A DNA stretch of 64,000 nucleotides from Piscicoccus intestinalis NBRC 104926 (GCF_001515525.1 NZ_BCNQ01000006.1:1-64000); one strand, 5' to 3'; positions 10,894 through 20,041 are shown, numbered from the stretch's first letter. Numbers and translations: made by a program. Notes: generated by a model not told the origin, from the letters alone.

Positions 10894-11715
10894 ATGCAGC
10901 AATACCTCGACCTCATGACCCGCATCCTCGACGAGGGGGTGGAGCGCGGCGACCGCACCGGCACCGGCACGCTCTCGGTCTTCGGCCATCAGATGCGCTT
11001 CGACCTGCGCGACGGCTTTCCCGCGCTGACGACCAAGAAGCTGCACCTGCGCTCGATCGTCGGCGAGCTCATCTGGTTCCTGCGCGGCGACACCAACGTG
11101 GTCTGGCTGCACGAGCACGGCATCACCATCTGGGACGAATGGGCCGATGCCGACGGCGAGCTCGGCCCCGTGTACGGGCATCAGTGGCGCTCGTGGCCCG
11201 CACCCGACGGCCGCACCATCGACCAGATCGCCGGCGTCGTCGACTCGATCCGGCGCAACCCGAGTTCGCGACGGCACATCGTCTCCGCGTGGAACGTCGC
11301 CGAGGTCGACGACATGGCGCTGCCGCCCTGCCACACGATGTTCCAGTTCTACGTGGCGCCCGACCCGCGCGACCCTGCGGGCGCGCCGGACCGGCTCAGC
11401 TGCCAGCTGTACCAGCGCAGCGCCGACGTCTTTCTCGGCGTGCCGTTCAACATCGCCTCGTACGCGCTGCTGACGCACATGGTCGCGCAGGTCACCGGCC
11501 TGGGGGTGGGCGACTTCGTGCACACCTTCGGCGACGCGCACCTCTACCTCAACCACCTCGAGCAGGCCCGGCTACAGCTGACCCGCGAGCCGCGGCCGCT
11601 GCCGACGCTGCGGCTCAACGCCGACCGGCGCCGGTTGGAGGACTTCGAGATCGACGACGTCGAGGTGCTCGCCTACGACCCGCACCCGGGCATCAAGGCT
11701 CCGATCGCGGTATGA
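10894..11715 (+). CDS. thyA: Thymidylate synthase
   Basis: This 273-residue ThyA methylates dUMP to dTMP with methylene-tetrahydrofolate. It shows the Arg-containing [15 protein letters not shown] loop, [19 protein letters not shown], the dimer-interface arginines in [11 protein letters not shown] and the catalytic cysteine in [31 protein letters not shown] and the C-terminal IKAPIAV complete it. The stop overlaps the dihydrofolate reductase start (ATGA at 11712-11715). The pair regenerates tetrahydrofolate from the dihydrofolate ThyA produces. Confidence 0.98.
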   Translation: MQQYLDLMTRILDEGVERGDRTGTGTLSVFGHQMRFDLRDGFPALTTKKLHLRSIVGELIWFLRGDTNVVWLHEHGITIWDEWADADGELGPVYGHQWRSWPAPDGRTIDQIAGVVDSIRRNPSSRRHIVSAWNVAEVDDMALPPCHTMFQFYVAPDPRDPAGAPDRLSCQLYQRSADVFLGVPFNIASYALLTHMVAQVTGLGVGDFVHTFGDAHLYLNHLEQARLQLTREPRPLPTLRLNADRRRLEDFEIDDVEVLAYDPHPGIKAPIAV

Positions 11716-12212
11716 GCGCGGCCACCGGCTCCGGCCCGCTGGTCGTGGCGGTCGCCATCGTCTCGGCCGAGGGCGTGCTCGGAGACGGTGCCGACCAGCC
11801 CTGGCACCTGCGCGAAGACCAGCGGCGCTTCAAGGAATTGACCCGCGGGCACCCGGTGATCGTGGGCCGTGCGACGTTCGAGACGTTCGGCGGCGTGCTG
11901 CCGGGGAGGCCGAACGTCGTCGTCACCCGCGACCGCACCTGGTCGGCGCCGGGCGCGCACGTCGCCCACGACCCGCACGAGGCACTGGCGCTGGCCGCCA
12001 CCCTGCCGGGCGGCGACGAGCGCATCAGCGTCATCGGCGGCGGCCAGATCTACGCCGCCCTGCTGCCGCAGACCGACGTCGTCGAGCTCACCGAGGTCGA
12101 CGCCTCGGCCCGTGGCTCGGTCAGCTTTCCCGACCTGCCGGACACCCAGTGGCGCCAGACCCGCCGTGACGACAGGCTCGCCTTCGCCTTCGTCACCTAC
12201 GAGCGGCGCTGA
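11712..12212 (+). CDS. dfrA: Dihydrofolate reductase
   Basis: This 166-residue DHFR reduces dihydrofolate with NADPH. It carries [16 protein letters not shown], the active-site [20 protein letters not shown] with its acidic residue, [20 protein letters not shown] and [14 protein letters not shown]. It starts at ATG 11712, overlapping the thyA stop by four bases, so translation is probably coupled. The loop around residue 20 reads DGADQPWHL, close to the usual IPW form but with Q in place of the usual hydrophobic residue. Confidence 0.96.
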   Translation: MSAATGSGPLVVAVAIVSAEGVLGDGADQPWHLREDQRRFKELTRGHPVIVGRATFETFGGVLPGRPNVVVTRDRTWSAPGAHVAHDPHEALALAATLPGGDERISVIGGGQIYAALLPQTDVVELTEVDASARGSVSFPDLPDTQWRQTRRDDRLAFAFVTYERR

Positions 12213-12326
12213 CGCGAACGCTGGGCGACCGGCCCTTGTCGCACGACCGAAATCTGTACGAAACTCCCATGATCGCGGCTGCGGTAAGCTGCCCGACCAG
12301 TTGCCAACGACTGTGGGAGATGTGCC

Positions 12327-13751
12327 GTGCAGGTGCAGTGGTGGGGAATCATCCCGTTCGCCCTCATGCTCGGCTCGATCGCCGTGGCGCCCTTGTTGCC
12401 GGCGACGAAACACCGTTGGGAGGACCAGCGGGTGCAGCTCGCGGTGGCCCTCCTGCTCGGGCTGCCGGTGGCGCTGTGGTTTCTCGTCGCCGGCGAGGGC
12501 GCGTCGGTCGTGCACGCGCTCGTGGAGTACGGGCAGTTCATCAGCCTGCTGCTCGCGCTGTTCGTCATCTCCGGGGGCATCTTCCTCGCCGGTGACCTCG
12601 AGGCGACGCCGAAGGTCAACACGGCCTTCCTCGCCGCGGGTGGCGTGCTGGCCAGCTTCATCGGCACCACCGGCGCCGCGATGCTGCTCATCCGACCGAT
12701 CCTCAACACGAACTCCGAACGCACGCACCGCGCCCACACGGTGATCTTCACGATCTTCATCGTCGCCAACTGCGGCGGGCTGCTCACGCCCCTCGGCGAC
12801 CCGCCGCTGTTCCTCGGCATGCTGCGCGGCGTGCCGTTCACGTGGACTTTCGGGCTGGTGGTCGAGTGGGCGTTCGTCAACGCGATGCTGCTCATCGGCT
12901 ACTACGCCCTCGAACGACGGCTGCACGCGAGTGAGCCGGCGGCGGCCCTCACAGCCGATCACACCGACGTCCAGCCGCTGCGAGTGCGCGGGATCGTCCA
13001 CTTCGTCTACCTCGCGATCATCGTCGCCGCCGTCGCCTTCGCCCCGTCGGTCGACGTGCACGCCATCGAGGAGGGGCACGCGAGCCTGGCCGCGTGGATC
13101 CCCGTGCGCGAGATCATCATGATCGGCACCGCCGCGCTCTCCTTCATCACCGGCCCCCGGCGGGCCCGGTTCGTCGACAACGACTTCCAGTGGGGGCCGA
13201 TCCTCGAGGTCGCGGCCCTGTTCATCGGGATCTTCCTGACGATGATTCCCGCGCTGCGCTACCTGGGTCAGGTGGCGCCCGAGCTGCCGCTGAACCGGGT
13301 GACGTTCTTCGTCTTCACCGGCGGGCTGTCGGCCGTGCTCGACAACGCTCCCACGTACGCGACATTCTTCGAGATGGCCGGCCAACTCGGCGGCGAGCCG
13401 GCCGTCGCCGGAGTCTACGAACCGTACCTGGTCTCGATCAGCGTCGGTGCCGTCTTCTGCGGAGCCATCACCTACATCGGCAACGGCCCGAACTTCATGG
13501 TCAAGGCCGTCGCCGAGAACCGCGGCGTCGACATGCCCAGCTTCGGCGGCTACGTCGTGCGCGCCTTCCAGCACCTCGTGCCGGTGCTCGCCGCGATGGC
13601 CCTGATCTTCCTCACCGGCGTGCTGTGGGCCCAGGCGCTCGGCGTCGCGCTCACCGCCGCGCTCATCGCCGTCGCGGCGGCGCGGGTGCTGGCGGCCCGG
13701 CGACTGGAGGCCGCGGCTGCTCCTGGCGAGCAGCGCGCGCCGAGCGCCTAG
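12327..13751 (+). CDS. Sodium:proton antiporter of the NhaD/ion-transporter superfamily
   Basis: This 474-residue membrane protein has about 11-12 hydrophobic segments and belongs to the NhaD/CitM/ArsB ion-transporter superfamily. Diagnostic blocks are LASFIGTTGAAMLLIRPIL, VANCGGLLTPLGDPPLFLGM and the later GGLSAVLDNAPTYATFFEM, which match NhaD-type antiporters. It begins with GTG at 12327, preceded by GGGAGA at 12315-12320. The C-terminus ends in an Ala/Arg-rich tail whose TAG lies in a 10-bp repeat. Exchange of Na+ for H+ is inferred from family; another monovalent cation or organic anion is possible. Confidence 0.8.
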   Translation: MQVQWWGIIPFALMLGSIAVAPLLPATKHRWEDQRVQLAVALLLGLPVALWFLVAGEGASVVHALVEYGQFISLLLALFVISGGIFLAGDLEATPKVNTAFLAAGGVLASFIGTTGAAMLLIRPILNTNSERTHRAHTVIFTIFIVANCGGLLTPLGDPPLFLGMLRGVPFTWTFGLVVEWAFVNAMLLIGYYALERRLHASEPAAALTADHTDVQPLRVRGIVHFVYLAIIVAAVAFAPSVDVHAIEEGHASLAAWIPVREIIMIGTAALSFITGPRRARFVDNDFQWGPILEVAALFIGIFLTMIPALRYLGQVAPELPLNRVTFFVFTGGLSAVLDNAPTYATFFEMAGQLGGEPAVAGVYEPYLVSISVGAVFCGAITYIGNGPNFMVKAVAENRGVDMPSFGGYVVRAFQHLVPVLAAMALIFLTGVLWAQALGVALTAALIAVAAARVLAARRLEAAAAPGEQRAPSA

Positions 13752-13772
13752 GAGCGCCTAGGAAGCGCTAGG
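13743..13772. repeat. Three AGCGCCTAGG-type 10-mers spanning two convergent stop codons
   Basis: Two exact AGCGCCTAGG copies (13743-13762) are followed by a variant A-AGCGCTAGG. Each contains CTAG, which reads as a TAG stop on both strands. The first copy supplies the antiporter stop and the last supplies the stop of the convergent oxidoreductase. Confidence 0.8.
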
Positions 13773-14586
13773 AGCCGGTCGGGTCGGGAGCCGGCGGCTC
13801 GTAGAAGACCTCGTGGTGCACGTGGGCGGGGTCGGCACCCAGTTCGCCGAGCACGTGACGCGCGGCGAGCACGAGGCCGGCCGGGCCGCACAGGTACCAC
13901 TCGTCGGCCCTGCCCGTCGGCCCCGCGGGCGCGAACTCGGCCAGCACAGCCGCCAGCCGGCGATCGTCGAGGCGCCCGCTGAGCAGGTCCGACTCCCCCG
14001 GCTCCCGGGAGTAGGCGTAGCCGACCCGCAGGCGGCCAGGGTGCTCGTGCGCCAGCTGCGCGAGCTCGTCGCGAAACATGACCGACGCGCGGTCGCGGTT
14101 GCCGTAGACCAGAGTCACCGTGTCGCCGGGGCGCTCGAGCGCGGCCGTGACGATCGACAGCACCGGCGTGATGCCCGAGCCGGCCGCGATCGCCACGTGG
14201 TGCCGCGGGGCGGCCTCGTCCTGGCCGGGCAGCACGAACTCGCCCATCGGCTCGACGACCTCGATCTCGTCGCCGGGCGCGACCCGCTCGCGCAGCCACG
14301 TCGACATCAGGCCCCCGTCGACGAGCCCGGAGGCGACGCGCAACTCGCCGCGCTGCGCGGCCTGGCGCGGCGAGAGACAGATCGAGTAGTCGCGGCGCAC
14401 GTCCTGGTCCCCGATCTGCGCGCGCAGCGTGACGTGCTGCCCGGCCCGGAACACGTACCGCGGCGCGAGTTCCGGCGGCACGCCGAGGGTGAGGGCCACC
14501 GATCGCTGCGTGAGCCGGTCCAGCGCGCGCACGACGAGCGGGTGCGCCTGCGGGCGCCGGCGCACCGGCCGGGAGATCAACGCCAT
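13768..14586 (-). CDS. Ferredoxin--NADP(+) reductase-like FAD/NAD(P) oxidoreductase, without a ferredoxin domain
   Basis: This 272-residue flavoprotein belongs to the ferredoxin-reductase/PaaE/Hcr group. The FAD site is RRDYSICLSPRQAA, the nucleotide-binding glycines are AIAAGSGITPVLSIVTAAL, and CGPAGLVLAARHVLGELG follows. The closing HHEVFYEPPAPDP is where PaaE-type proteins continue into a plant-type 2Fe-2S domain, but here the protein ends. It must therefore use a separate electron carrier or none. ATG 14586 has AGGAGGA six to seven bases upstream. The SRPBCC gene ends 19 bases before it on the same strand, so the two are likely co-transcribed. Confidence 0.85.
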   Translation of the reverse strand: MALISRPVRRRPQAHPLVVRALDRLTQRSVALTLGVPPELAPRYVFRAGQHVTLRAQIGDQDVRRDYSICLSPRQAAQRGELRVASGLVDGGLMSTWLRERVAPGDEIEVVEPMGEFVLPGQDEAAPRHHVAIAAGSGITPVLSIVTAALERPGDTVTLVYGNRDRASVMFRDELAQLAHEHPGRLRVGYAYSREPGESDLLSGRLDDRRLAAVLAEFAPAGPTGRADEWYLCGPAGLVLAARHVLGELGADPAHVHHEVFYEPPAPDPTGS

Positions 14587-14605
14587 CGGCTCCTCCTGAT
14601 GCTCG

Positions 14606-15154
14606 CTATTCGTGGCGCGGCCCCGCAGCAGCACCGTTGCGCTCGACGCCGGCCATGTACTGCGGCATGAGCGCCTCGTAGTCGGACCAGGCGACCGCCT
14701 CGACCGGTGCGTCCGCGAGCACCGCGGCGAACCGCGCCAGGTAGTACTCCCACCCGGGCCCGACCATATCGACCGGCACATGCGACGTGATCACCTGGGC
14801 GAACCGCAGCGTCGTTGTGTCACCGGTCTGCGACAACCGCAGTTCGAGGGTCCAGGCCTGGTCCGGGTCGGGCGGGTCGCTGCGCACCCGGAGCCGGTGC
14901 GGCGGGTCGCACGCCTCGATGATGTGTGGCTCGGTTGATACATCGTCGCCCTCGGCGGTCATCCGGAAGCCGACGCGCCCGGTGGCCGGGTCGCCCTCCC
15001 ACTCGCCGATCCAACGCGCCATGCGCTCCGGTTCGGTGAGCGCCCGCCACACGGTGTCGATGTCGGCGCGGAAGGTGCGGTAGAGCACCAGGTGCTCCTC
15101 GCCCGCGTGGTCGGGGTGTGTGTCGGACTCGCGGCGTCCGGTGATCTCGATCAT
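14606..15154 (-). CDS. SRPBCC (AHSA1-like) domain protein
   Basis: This 182-residue protein is a START/Bet-v-1-like SRPBCC protein of the AHSA1 type. LVLYRTFRADIDTVWRALTE, PERMARWIGEWEGDPATGRV and PPHRLRVRSDPP are characteristic, and WEYYLARFAAVL forms the C-terminal helix. Such proteins bind hydrophobic ligands or act as co-chaperone-like factors; the ligand here is unknown. In many actinobacteria an ArsR regulator precedes the gene, but none is present. The ribosome-binding site AGGAGA lies seven bases before ATG 15154. It heads the probable unit with the oxidoreductase gene. Confidence 0.85.
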   Translation of the reverse strand: MIEITGRRESDTHPDHAGEEHLVLYRTFRADIDTVWRALTEPERMARWIGEWEGDPATGRVGFRMTAEGDDVSTEPHIIEACDPPHRLRVRSDPPDPDQAWTLELRLSQTGDTTTLRFAQVITSHVPVDMVGPGWEYYLARFAAVLADAPVEAVAWSDYEALMPQYMAGVERNGAAAGPRHE

Positions 15155-15326
15155 GCGCTGTTCTCCTGGTGGTCGGTCTCCTGGGCCGTGGCGGGCGCAG
15201 CCCCGGCCCGCGGGTCATGGGCGCATTGGTAACGCACTGGTCACCGCTCGACAAGCACCGGTCCGCGCAGCGATCGCCGGGCAGGCACCTCGCCGCGCCG
15301 ATCGATGCCGATGTCACGATGGGCGA

Positions 15327-16049
15327 ATGAGTCCTTCTGAGGAGCACCGGCCCGGCCACGCGGGGTGCAATTGCGACGACTCCGGCTCCGCCGGCAGCAC
15401 CGGGCACAGCCATGCCGGACCGCTCGCCGACGCCTCGGTGCGGCGGGCGCGACCCACCGATGCCCCGGCCGTCGGGATCGTGCAGCTGCAGGCCATGCGC
15501 ACCGACTACGCGCCCGTGCTGCCTCCGGCGGCGATGGCCGCGCTCGGCGCACTCGACGAGGCCGACCTCGCTCGCACGTGGCGCGACTCGCTGCAGTCAC
15601 CCCCGAGCCCGCGGCACCGGCTCCTCGTCGCGTGCGCCGGCGATCAGGTCGTCGGGCTGGCGGCCTTCGGCCCCAGCGACGACCGGGACGCCGACCCCGA
15701 GACCGCCGACCTCGAGACGCTCGCCGTGCACCCGCGCGCCCGCGGCCAGGGGCACGGGTCGCGGCTGCTCAACGCCGCCGTCGACGAGGCGCGCGCCGCC
15801 GGATTCACCTGGCTCACGACGTGGGTGCCTCTGGACCTGCCGCAGATGCGCGCCTTCGTGCAGGCCGCCGGGTTCGGCCCCGACCGCGCCCGCCGCCAGC
15901 GCGCCGTCGACCCCGACGGAGGCACCCTCATGGAGGTGCGGCTCGGCACGTCCCTCGCGGAGCGGCCCGAGAATTCCGAGAGCCCCGAGACCTCCAAGAC
16001 ACCCGAATCTCCCGACACACCCGAGGATCCCGGAGCCGGCTCGAGGTGA
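15327..16049 (+). CDS. GNAT family N-acetyltransferase
   Basis: This 240-residue protein has a GNAT acyl-CoA-dependent acetyltransferase domain: ASVRRARPTDAPAVGIVQLQ, HRLLVACAGDQVVGLAAFGP, the acetyl-CoA loop LAVHPRARGQGHGSRLL near residues 135-150, and a final MRAFVQAAGFGPD. A Gly/Ser/His start (with CNCDD) and a C-terminal tail of repeated Ser/Pro/Glu units (SPETSKTPESPDTPEDP) flank it. The stop overlaps the azlC start (GTGA). The substrate is unknown; the overlap suggests a link to the amino-acid exporter. ATG 15327 lacks a strong ribosome-binding site. Confidence 0.85.
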   Translation: MSPSEEHRPGHAGCNCDDSGSAGSTGHSHAGPLADASVRRARPTDAPAVGIVQLQAMRTDYAPVLPPAAMAALGALDEADLARTWRDSLQSPPSPRHRLLVACAGDQVVGLAAFGPSDDRDADPETADLETLAVHPRARGQGHGSRLLNAAVDEARAAGFTWLTTWVPLDLPQMRAFVQAAGFGPDRARRQRAVDPDGGTLMEVRLGTSLAERPENSESPETSKTPESPDTPEDPGAGSR

Positions 16050-16858
16050 CACGTTTCTACCGCGGCCGGCATCGACCAGGGGCAGCCCCCGGCTCCGGCG
16101 GCTCAAGCGGCGGCCCCGCTCCCGACTCCGGCATCGGCGAGCCGCCCACCGACGGTGACGCGAACGCCACGATCCGCCAGGCCCTTTCGGTCGGCGTGGC
16201 GACCGGCGCCTACGGCATCAGCTTCGGCGCCCTGTCCGTCGCGTCCGGGCTCGACGTGTGGCAGACGATCGCGCTGTCGGCGCTGATGTTCACCGGCGGC
16301 TCCCAGTTCGCCTTCGTCGGCGTGCTCGGAGCCGGTGGCTCCGGGGCCTCGGCGATCGCCACCGCCTCCCTGCTCGGGGTGCGCAACGGGCTGTACGGCC
16401 TGGAGATCGGCCGCATCCTGGGGTTGCGCGGCTGGCGCCGGTTGCTGGGTGCGCACCTGACCATCGACGAGTCGACGGCGGTCTGCGTCGGGCAGCCCGA
16501 CGCCCGGCGGCGCAGCATCGGGTTCTGGTGGACCGGCTGGTCGGTGTTCGTGCTGTGGAACCTCACGACCGCTGTCGGTGCCCTGCTCGGCGACGCGATG
16601 GGCGACCCGCGCACCTACGGTCTGGACGCCGCCGCGGCCGCCGCCTTCTGCGCGCTGCTGTGGCCGCGCCTGCAGAACCGCCTCACCGGCGCCGTCGCCC
16701 TCGGAGCGCTCCTCGTCGCCGTCGCCCTGTCGGCCGTGCTGCCCGCCGGCGTGCCCGTACTCGTCGCCGCGCTCGTCGCGCTCGTCGGCCTGCGCGAGCC
16801 CGCCGCGCCCGCATCACCCCCCGCAACCACCGCATCCAACGAGGACCCGGTCACATGA
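16046..16858 (+). CDS. azlC: AzlC family branched-chain amino acid exporter, large subunit
   Basis: This 270-residue AzlC protein is the larger part of the two-component amino-acid exporter AzlCD. Family blocks are GVATGAYGISFGALSVASG, ALMFTGGSQFAFVGVLGAGG, LLGVRNGLYGLEIGRIL and HLTIDESTAVCVG. About six to seven membrane helices follow a 45-residue soluble Gly/Pro-rich start. The GTG at 16046 overlaps the preceding GNAT stop as GTGA, and the stop overlaps azlD as ATGA, so three genes are coupled. Export of branched-chain amino acids is known for the family; the substrate here is inferred. Confidence 0.9.
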   Translation: MTRFYRGRHRPGAAPGSGGSSGGPAPDSGIGEPPTDGDANATIRQALSVGVATGAYGISFGALSVASGLDVWQTIALSALMFTGGSQFAFVGVLGAGGSGASAIATASLLGVRNGLYGLEIGRILGLRGWRRLLGAHLTIDESTAVCVGQPDARRRSIGFWWTGWSVFVLWNLTTAVGALLGDAMGDPRTYGLDAAAAAAFCALLWPRLQNRLTGAVALGALLVAVALSAVLPAGVPVLVAALVALVGLREPAAPASPPATTASNEDPVT

Positions 16859-17178
16859 GCACCTGGGCCACCGTGCTCGTGGCGTGCGCGCTCGCGTACG
16901 GGCTCAAGCTCGCCGGCTACGTCATCCCGCCCCGGCTGCTCGCCGCGCCCCGAGTGCGGCGCGTCACGGCGCTGCTGCCGGTCGCGCTGCTCGCCGCCCT
17001 CGTCGGCGTGCAGACGTTCGTGGCGAGCGCCGACCAGGCCGGGCCGCTGGCCCTCGACTCGCGCGCGGCCGCCGTGGTCGTGGCGGTCGCCGCGCTGCTG
17101 CTGCGGGCTCCCTTCATCGTCGTCGTGCTCCTCGGCGCGGCCACCGCCGCCGGGCTGCGAGCCCTCGGGCTGGGATGA
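16855..17178 (+). CDS. azlD: AzlD family transporter small subunit
   Basis: This 107-residue membrane protein has four hydrophobic stretches (ATVLVACALAYGLKLAGYVI and on), with VTALLPVALLAALVGVQTFV and a hydrophobic end. It is the small AzlD partner. It begins at ATG 16855, overlapping the azlC stop by four bases, as is usual for this exporter. No further gene follows on this transcript before the promoter region of cstA. Confidence 0.9.
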   Translation: MSTWATVLVACALAYGLKLAGYVIPPRLLAAPRVRRVTALLPVALLAALVGVQTFVASADQAGPLALDSRAAAVVVAVAALLLRAPFIVVVLLGAATAAGLRALGLG

Positions 17179-17331
17179 CCGGGAGACGCTCATCACGGTG
17201 TCGTGACAATTCCCGACGGCACTGGGGTGCTGCACCCACACTCCGGCCTCCGGGTTTAGTCTCTGGTGGTTGTCATCCCCTGCTCAGGTATGCCGAGTAG
17301 GGGCCCCTGACGCGGCCCACAGGAGCGGCAC

Positions 17332-19611
17332 ATGACAGTGGACAGCGACGTCCGGAAGATCCGGACCGACCGTGATCGCCCACCGGTCGCCGTCGTGGAG
17401 CCGGCGACGATCACGGCCCGCACGAAGATCGTCTTCGTCGTGATCGCGATCCTCGCCGCCGTCGGGTGGACGATGCTCGCCATCGTGCGCGGTGAGCACG
17501 TCAGCTCGATGTGGTTCGTGCTCGCCGCCGTCGGCAGCTACCTCATCGCCCTGCGGTTCTACGCGACGTTCATCGAGCGCAAGCTCCTCAAGCCCGACGA
17601 CACCCGCGCGACCCCCGCGGAGATCCACGACAACGGCAAGGACTTCATGCCCACGGACCGCCGGGTCCTGTTCGGGCACCACTTCGCCGCGATCTCCGGA
17701 GCCGGTCCGCTCGTCGGCCCCGTGCTCGCCTCCCAGATGGGCTACCTGCCCGGCACGCTGTGGATCATCTTCGGCGTCATCCTCGCCGGCGCCGTGCAGG
17801 ACTACATGGTGCTGCACTTCTCGATGCGCCGGAACGGCCGGAGCCTGGGGCAGATGGCCCGCGACGAACTCGGCCCGGTCGGCGGGTGGGCCGCGATCGT
17901 CGGCGTGCTGACGATCATGATCATCCTCATCGCGGTGCTCGGCGTCGTCATCATCGGCGCCCTCGCCGAGAGCGCCTGGGCGGTCTTCTCGATCGCGATG
18001 ACGATCCCGATCGCGCTGTTCATGGGCGTCTACCTGCGCATCCTGCGCCCGGGCAAGGTCAGCGAGGTCTCCACGATCGGCGTCGCGCTGCTGCTGCTGG
18101 CGATCATCGGCGGCAAGTGGGTCGCCGACTCGGCCACGCTGGCTCCGATCTTCACGCTCGACAAGCCGACCCTGGCGATCTGCCTGGCGGTCTACGGTTT
18201 CGCCGCCTCGGTGCTGCCGGTGTGGCTGCTGCTGGCCCCACGCGACTACCTGTCGACGTTCATGAAGGTCGGCACGATCGCCCTGCTGGCCCTGGCGATC
18301 CTGCTGGTCAACCCTGAAATCCAGATGCCGGCCGTCACGCACTTCGCGCTCGACGGCACCGGCCCGGCGTTCGCCGGCCAGCTGTTCCCGTTCCTGTTCA
18401 TCACGATCGCCTGCGGGTCGATCTCGGGCTTCCACGCGCTGATCTCCTCCGGCACGACGCCCAAGCTGCTGGAGAAGGAGAGCCAGGCCCGGGTCATCGG
18501 CTACGGCGGCATGCTCACCGAGAGCTTCGTGGCGATCATGGCGCTGGTCGCGGCCTGCATCCTCGACCAGCACCTGTACTTCGCGATGAACGCGCCCGCG
18601 GCGGCCACCGGGATGGGCCAGGCCGTACCGACTCCGGAGACGGCGGCCGCGTACACGAACGGGCTGCACCTGATCAACCAGGCCGGGCAGCGGATCCCCG
18701 ACGTCGACCCGAGCATGTTCGCGCAGGCGGCCGCCGACATCGAGGAGCACTCGATCATCTCCCGCACCGGCGGCGCGCCGACCCTGGCGATGGGCATGGC
18801 CGAGGTGATGAGCCGCATCCCGCTGCTCGGTGACAAGGCCTTCTGGTACCACTTCGCGGTGATGTTCGAGGCGCTGTTCATCCTCACGACCATCGACGCC
18901 GGCACCCGAGTGGCTCGGTTCATGTTCTCCGACGCGATCGGCAACATCCCCGGCCTCGGCAAGTTCAAGGACGCCTCCTGGCGCGGCGGCGCCTGGCTGT
19001 GCTCGGCGATCGTCGTCGTCGCGTGGGGCTCGATCCTCTACATGGGCGTCACCGACCCGCTGGGGGGCATCAACATGCTGTTCCCGCTGTTCGGCATCGC
19101 CAACCAGCTGCTCGCCGGCATCGCGCTGTGCGTCGTGTTCACGATCACGATGAAGAAGGGCCTGTTCAAGTGGGCCTGGGTGCCCGGGCTGCCGCTGTTC
19201 TTCGTCATCCTCGTGACGATGACCGCGTCGTTCCAGAAGATCTTCAGCTCCGACCCGAAGATCGGCTACTGGTCGCTGCGCAACGCGGCGATCGCCGCCC
19301 GCGACAGCGGCGCGCAGAGCTTCCAGGCGGCCCGCACGCCCGAGCAGATGGATGTCGTCATCCGCAACACGTTCGTGCAGGGCACGCTGTCGATCGTCTA
19401 CGCGGTGCTCGTGCTCGTCGTGCTGCTCGTGACGCTCTACGTCTCGTTCAAGGCGCTGCGCGCCGGCGGGCTGCCCACCAGCGAGGAGGAGCCGGTGCCC
19501 TCGCGGATCTTCGCGCCGCGCAGCTTCGTCGCCACGCCCGCGGAGAAGGAGGTCCTGCAGGAGTGGAAGGACGCCGGGCTCGAACCGACTCCGGTGCGGG
19601 CGCACCATTGA
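17332..19611 (+). CDS. cstA: CstA family peptide/pyruvate transporter (carbon starvation protein A)
   Basis: This 759-residue membrane protein has about 16-18 hydrophobic segments. It shows the CstA signature DFMPTDRRVLFGHHFAAISG, GPLVGPVLASQMGYLPGTLW, AGAVQDYMVLHFSMRRNGRS, ISGFHALISSGTTPKLLEKE and TTIDAGTRVARFMF. Characterised relatives (CstA, BtsT) import pyruvate or peptides in nutrient-poor cells. The ribosome-binding site AGGAG lies seven bases before ATG 17332. The stop TGA overlaps an ATG of the YbdD frame (TGATG at 19609-19613). A TTTAGTCT -10-like element near 17258 is a weak promoter candidate. Pyruvate uptake would fit the adjacent PFOR and lactate loci. Confidence 0.95.
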   Translation: MTVDSDVRKIRTDRDRPPVAVVEPATITARTKIVFVVIAILAAVGWTMLAIVRGEHVSSMWFVLAAVGSYLIALRFYATFIERKLLKPDDTRATPAEIHDNGKDFMPTDRRVLFGHHFAAISGAGPLVGPVLASQMGYLPGTLWIIFGVILAGAVQDYMVLHFSMRRNGRSLGQMARDELGPVGGWAAIVGVLTIMIILIAVLGVVIIGALAESAWAVFSIAMTIPIALFMGVYLRILRPGKVSEVSTIGVALLLLAIIGGKWVADSATLAPIFTLDKPTLAICLAVYGFAASVLPVWLLLAPRDYLSTFMKVGTIALLALAILLVNPEIQMPAVTHFALDGTGPAFAGQLFPFLFITIACGSISGFHALISSGTTPKLLEKESQARVIGYGGMLTESFVAIMALVAACILDQHLYFAMNAPAAATGMGQAVPTPETAAAYTNGLHLINQAGQRIPDVDPSMFAQAAADIEEHSIISRTGGAPTLAMGMAEVMSRIPLLGDKAFWYHFAVMFEALFILTTIDAGTRVARFMFSDAIGNIPGLGKFKDASWRGGAWLCSAIVVVAWGSILYMGVTDPLGGINMLFPLFGIANQLLAGIALCVVFTITMKKGLFKWAWVPGLPLFFVILVTMTASFQKIFSSDPKIGYWSLRNAAIAARDSGAQSFQAARTPEQMDVVIRNTFVQGTLSIVYAVLVLVVLLVTLYVSFKALRAGGLPTSEEEPVPSRIFAPRSFVATPAEKEVLQEWKDAGLEPTPVRAHH

Positions 19612-19736
19612 TGCCGCAGCGATCGAGCGGGGCCGTCGGCGCGGGGCGTCGGCGGCCCCGGCCGTCGGCAGCGCCCCAGCTGTCGGCTGCGGACGCTGCG
19701 TCGACGGCGGGCGTGGGTGTGGCGCATGATGTGACC

Positions 19737-19940
19737 ATGTCGCAGCTGCTCGCCTCGGCCCGCCGCACCGCCTCCGTTGTGCGGTGGTACTGGCGCGGCA
19801 TCACCGGCGCCGACGCCTACGAGCGCTACGTCGACCACCTGCGCCGCACACACCCCGACTCCCCCATCCCCAGCGAGAAGCAGTTCTGGCGCGACAAGTA
19901 CGCCGAGATGGAGCGCAACCCCACCACCCGCTGCTGCTGA
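19737..19940 (+). CDS. ybdD: YbdD/YjiX family protein (DUF466), CstA partner
   Basis: This 67-residue protein matches YbdD/YjiX: VVRWYWRGITGADAYERYVD, HLRRTHPDSPIPSEKQFWRD and YAEMERNPTTRCC. YbdD-type proteins accompany CstA-type transporters and are needed for their activity. The start MSQLLASARR fits the usual length of about 65 residues. The frame is open back to an ATG at 19611 that overlaps the cstA stop, which would add 42 Ala/Arg/Ser-rich residues. Translation may be coupled from that codon. Confidence 0.85.
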   Translation: MSQLLASARRTASVVRWYWRGITGADAYERYVDHLRRTHPDSPIPSEKQFWRDKYAEMERNPTTRCC

Positions 19941-19967
19941 CCCGCCCCACTCGGCCGCCCCCCATCT

Positions 19968-20041
19968 GGCCGAAGGCTGCCCTTTCGGTCGAGGGCTAGG
20001 ACTTCAGCACGAGCCCTCGACCGAAAGGGCAGCCTTCGGCC
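19968..20041. repeat. 74-bp dispersed palindrome, copy 1 (perfect 30-bp arms)
   Basis: The 30-base arms at 19968-19997 and 20012-20041 are exactly complementary, with a 14-base loop reading AGGACTTCAGCACG. The arms start GGCCGAAGGCTGCCCTTTCG. Two other 74-bp copies occur at 21161 and 34584. It lies just after ybdD. It could act as a terminator or mRNA-stabilising hairpin, but copies with shared sequence in unrelated places indicate a repeat family of the REP/MITE kind. Confidence 0.9.

Noticed and set aside
17284-19608. 774-codon minus-strand frame opposite cstA
   Set aside because: Shadow with Asp/Arg/His/Gln-rich composition and no domain match.
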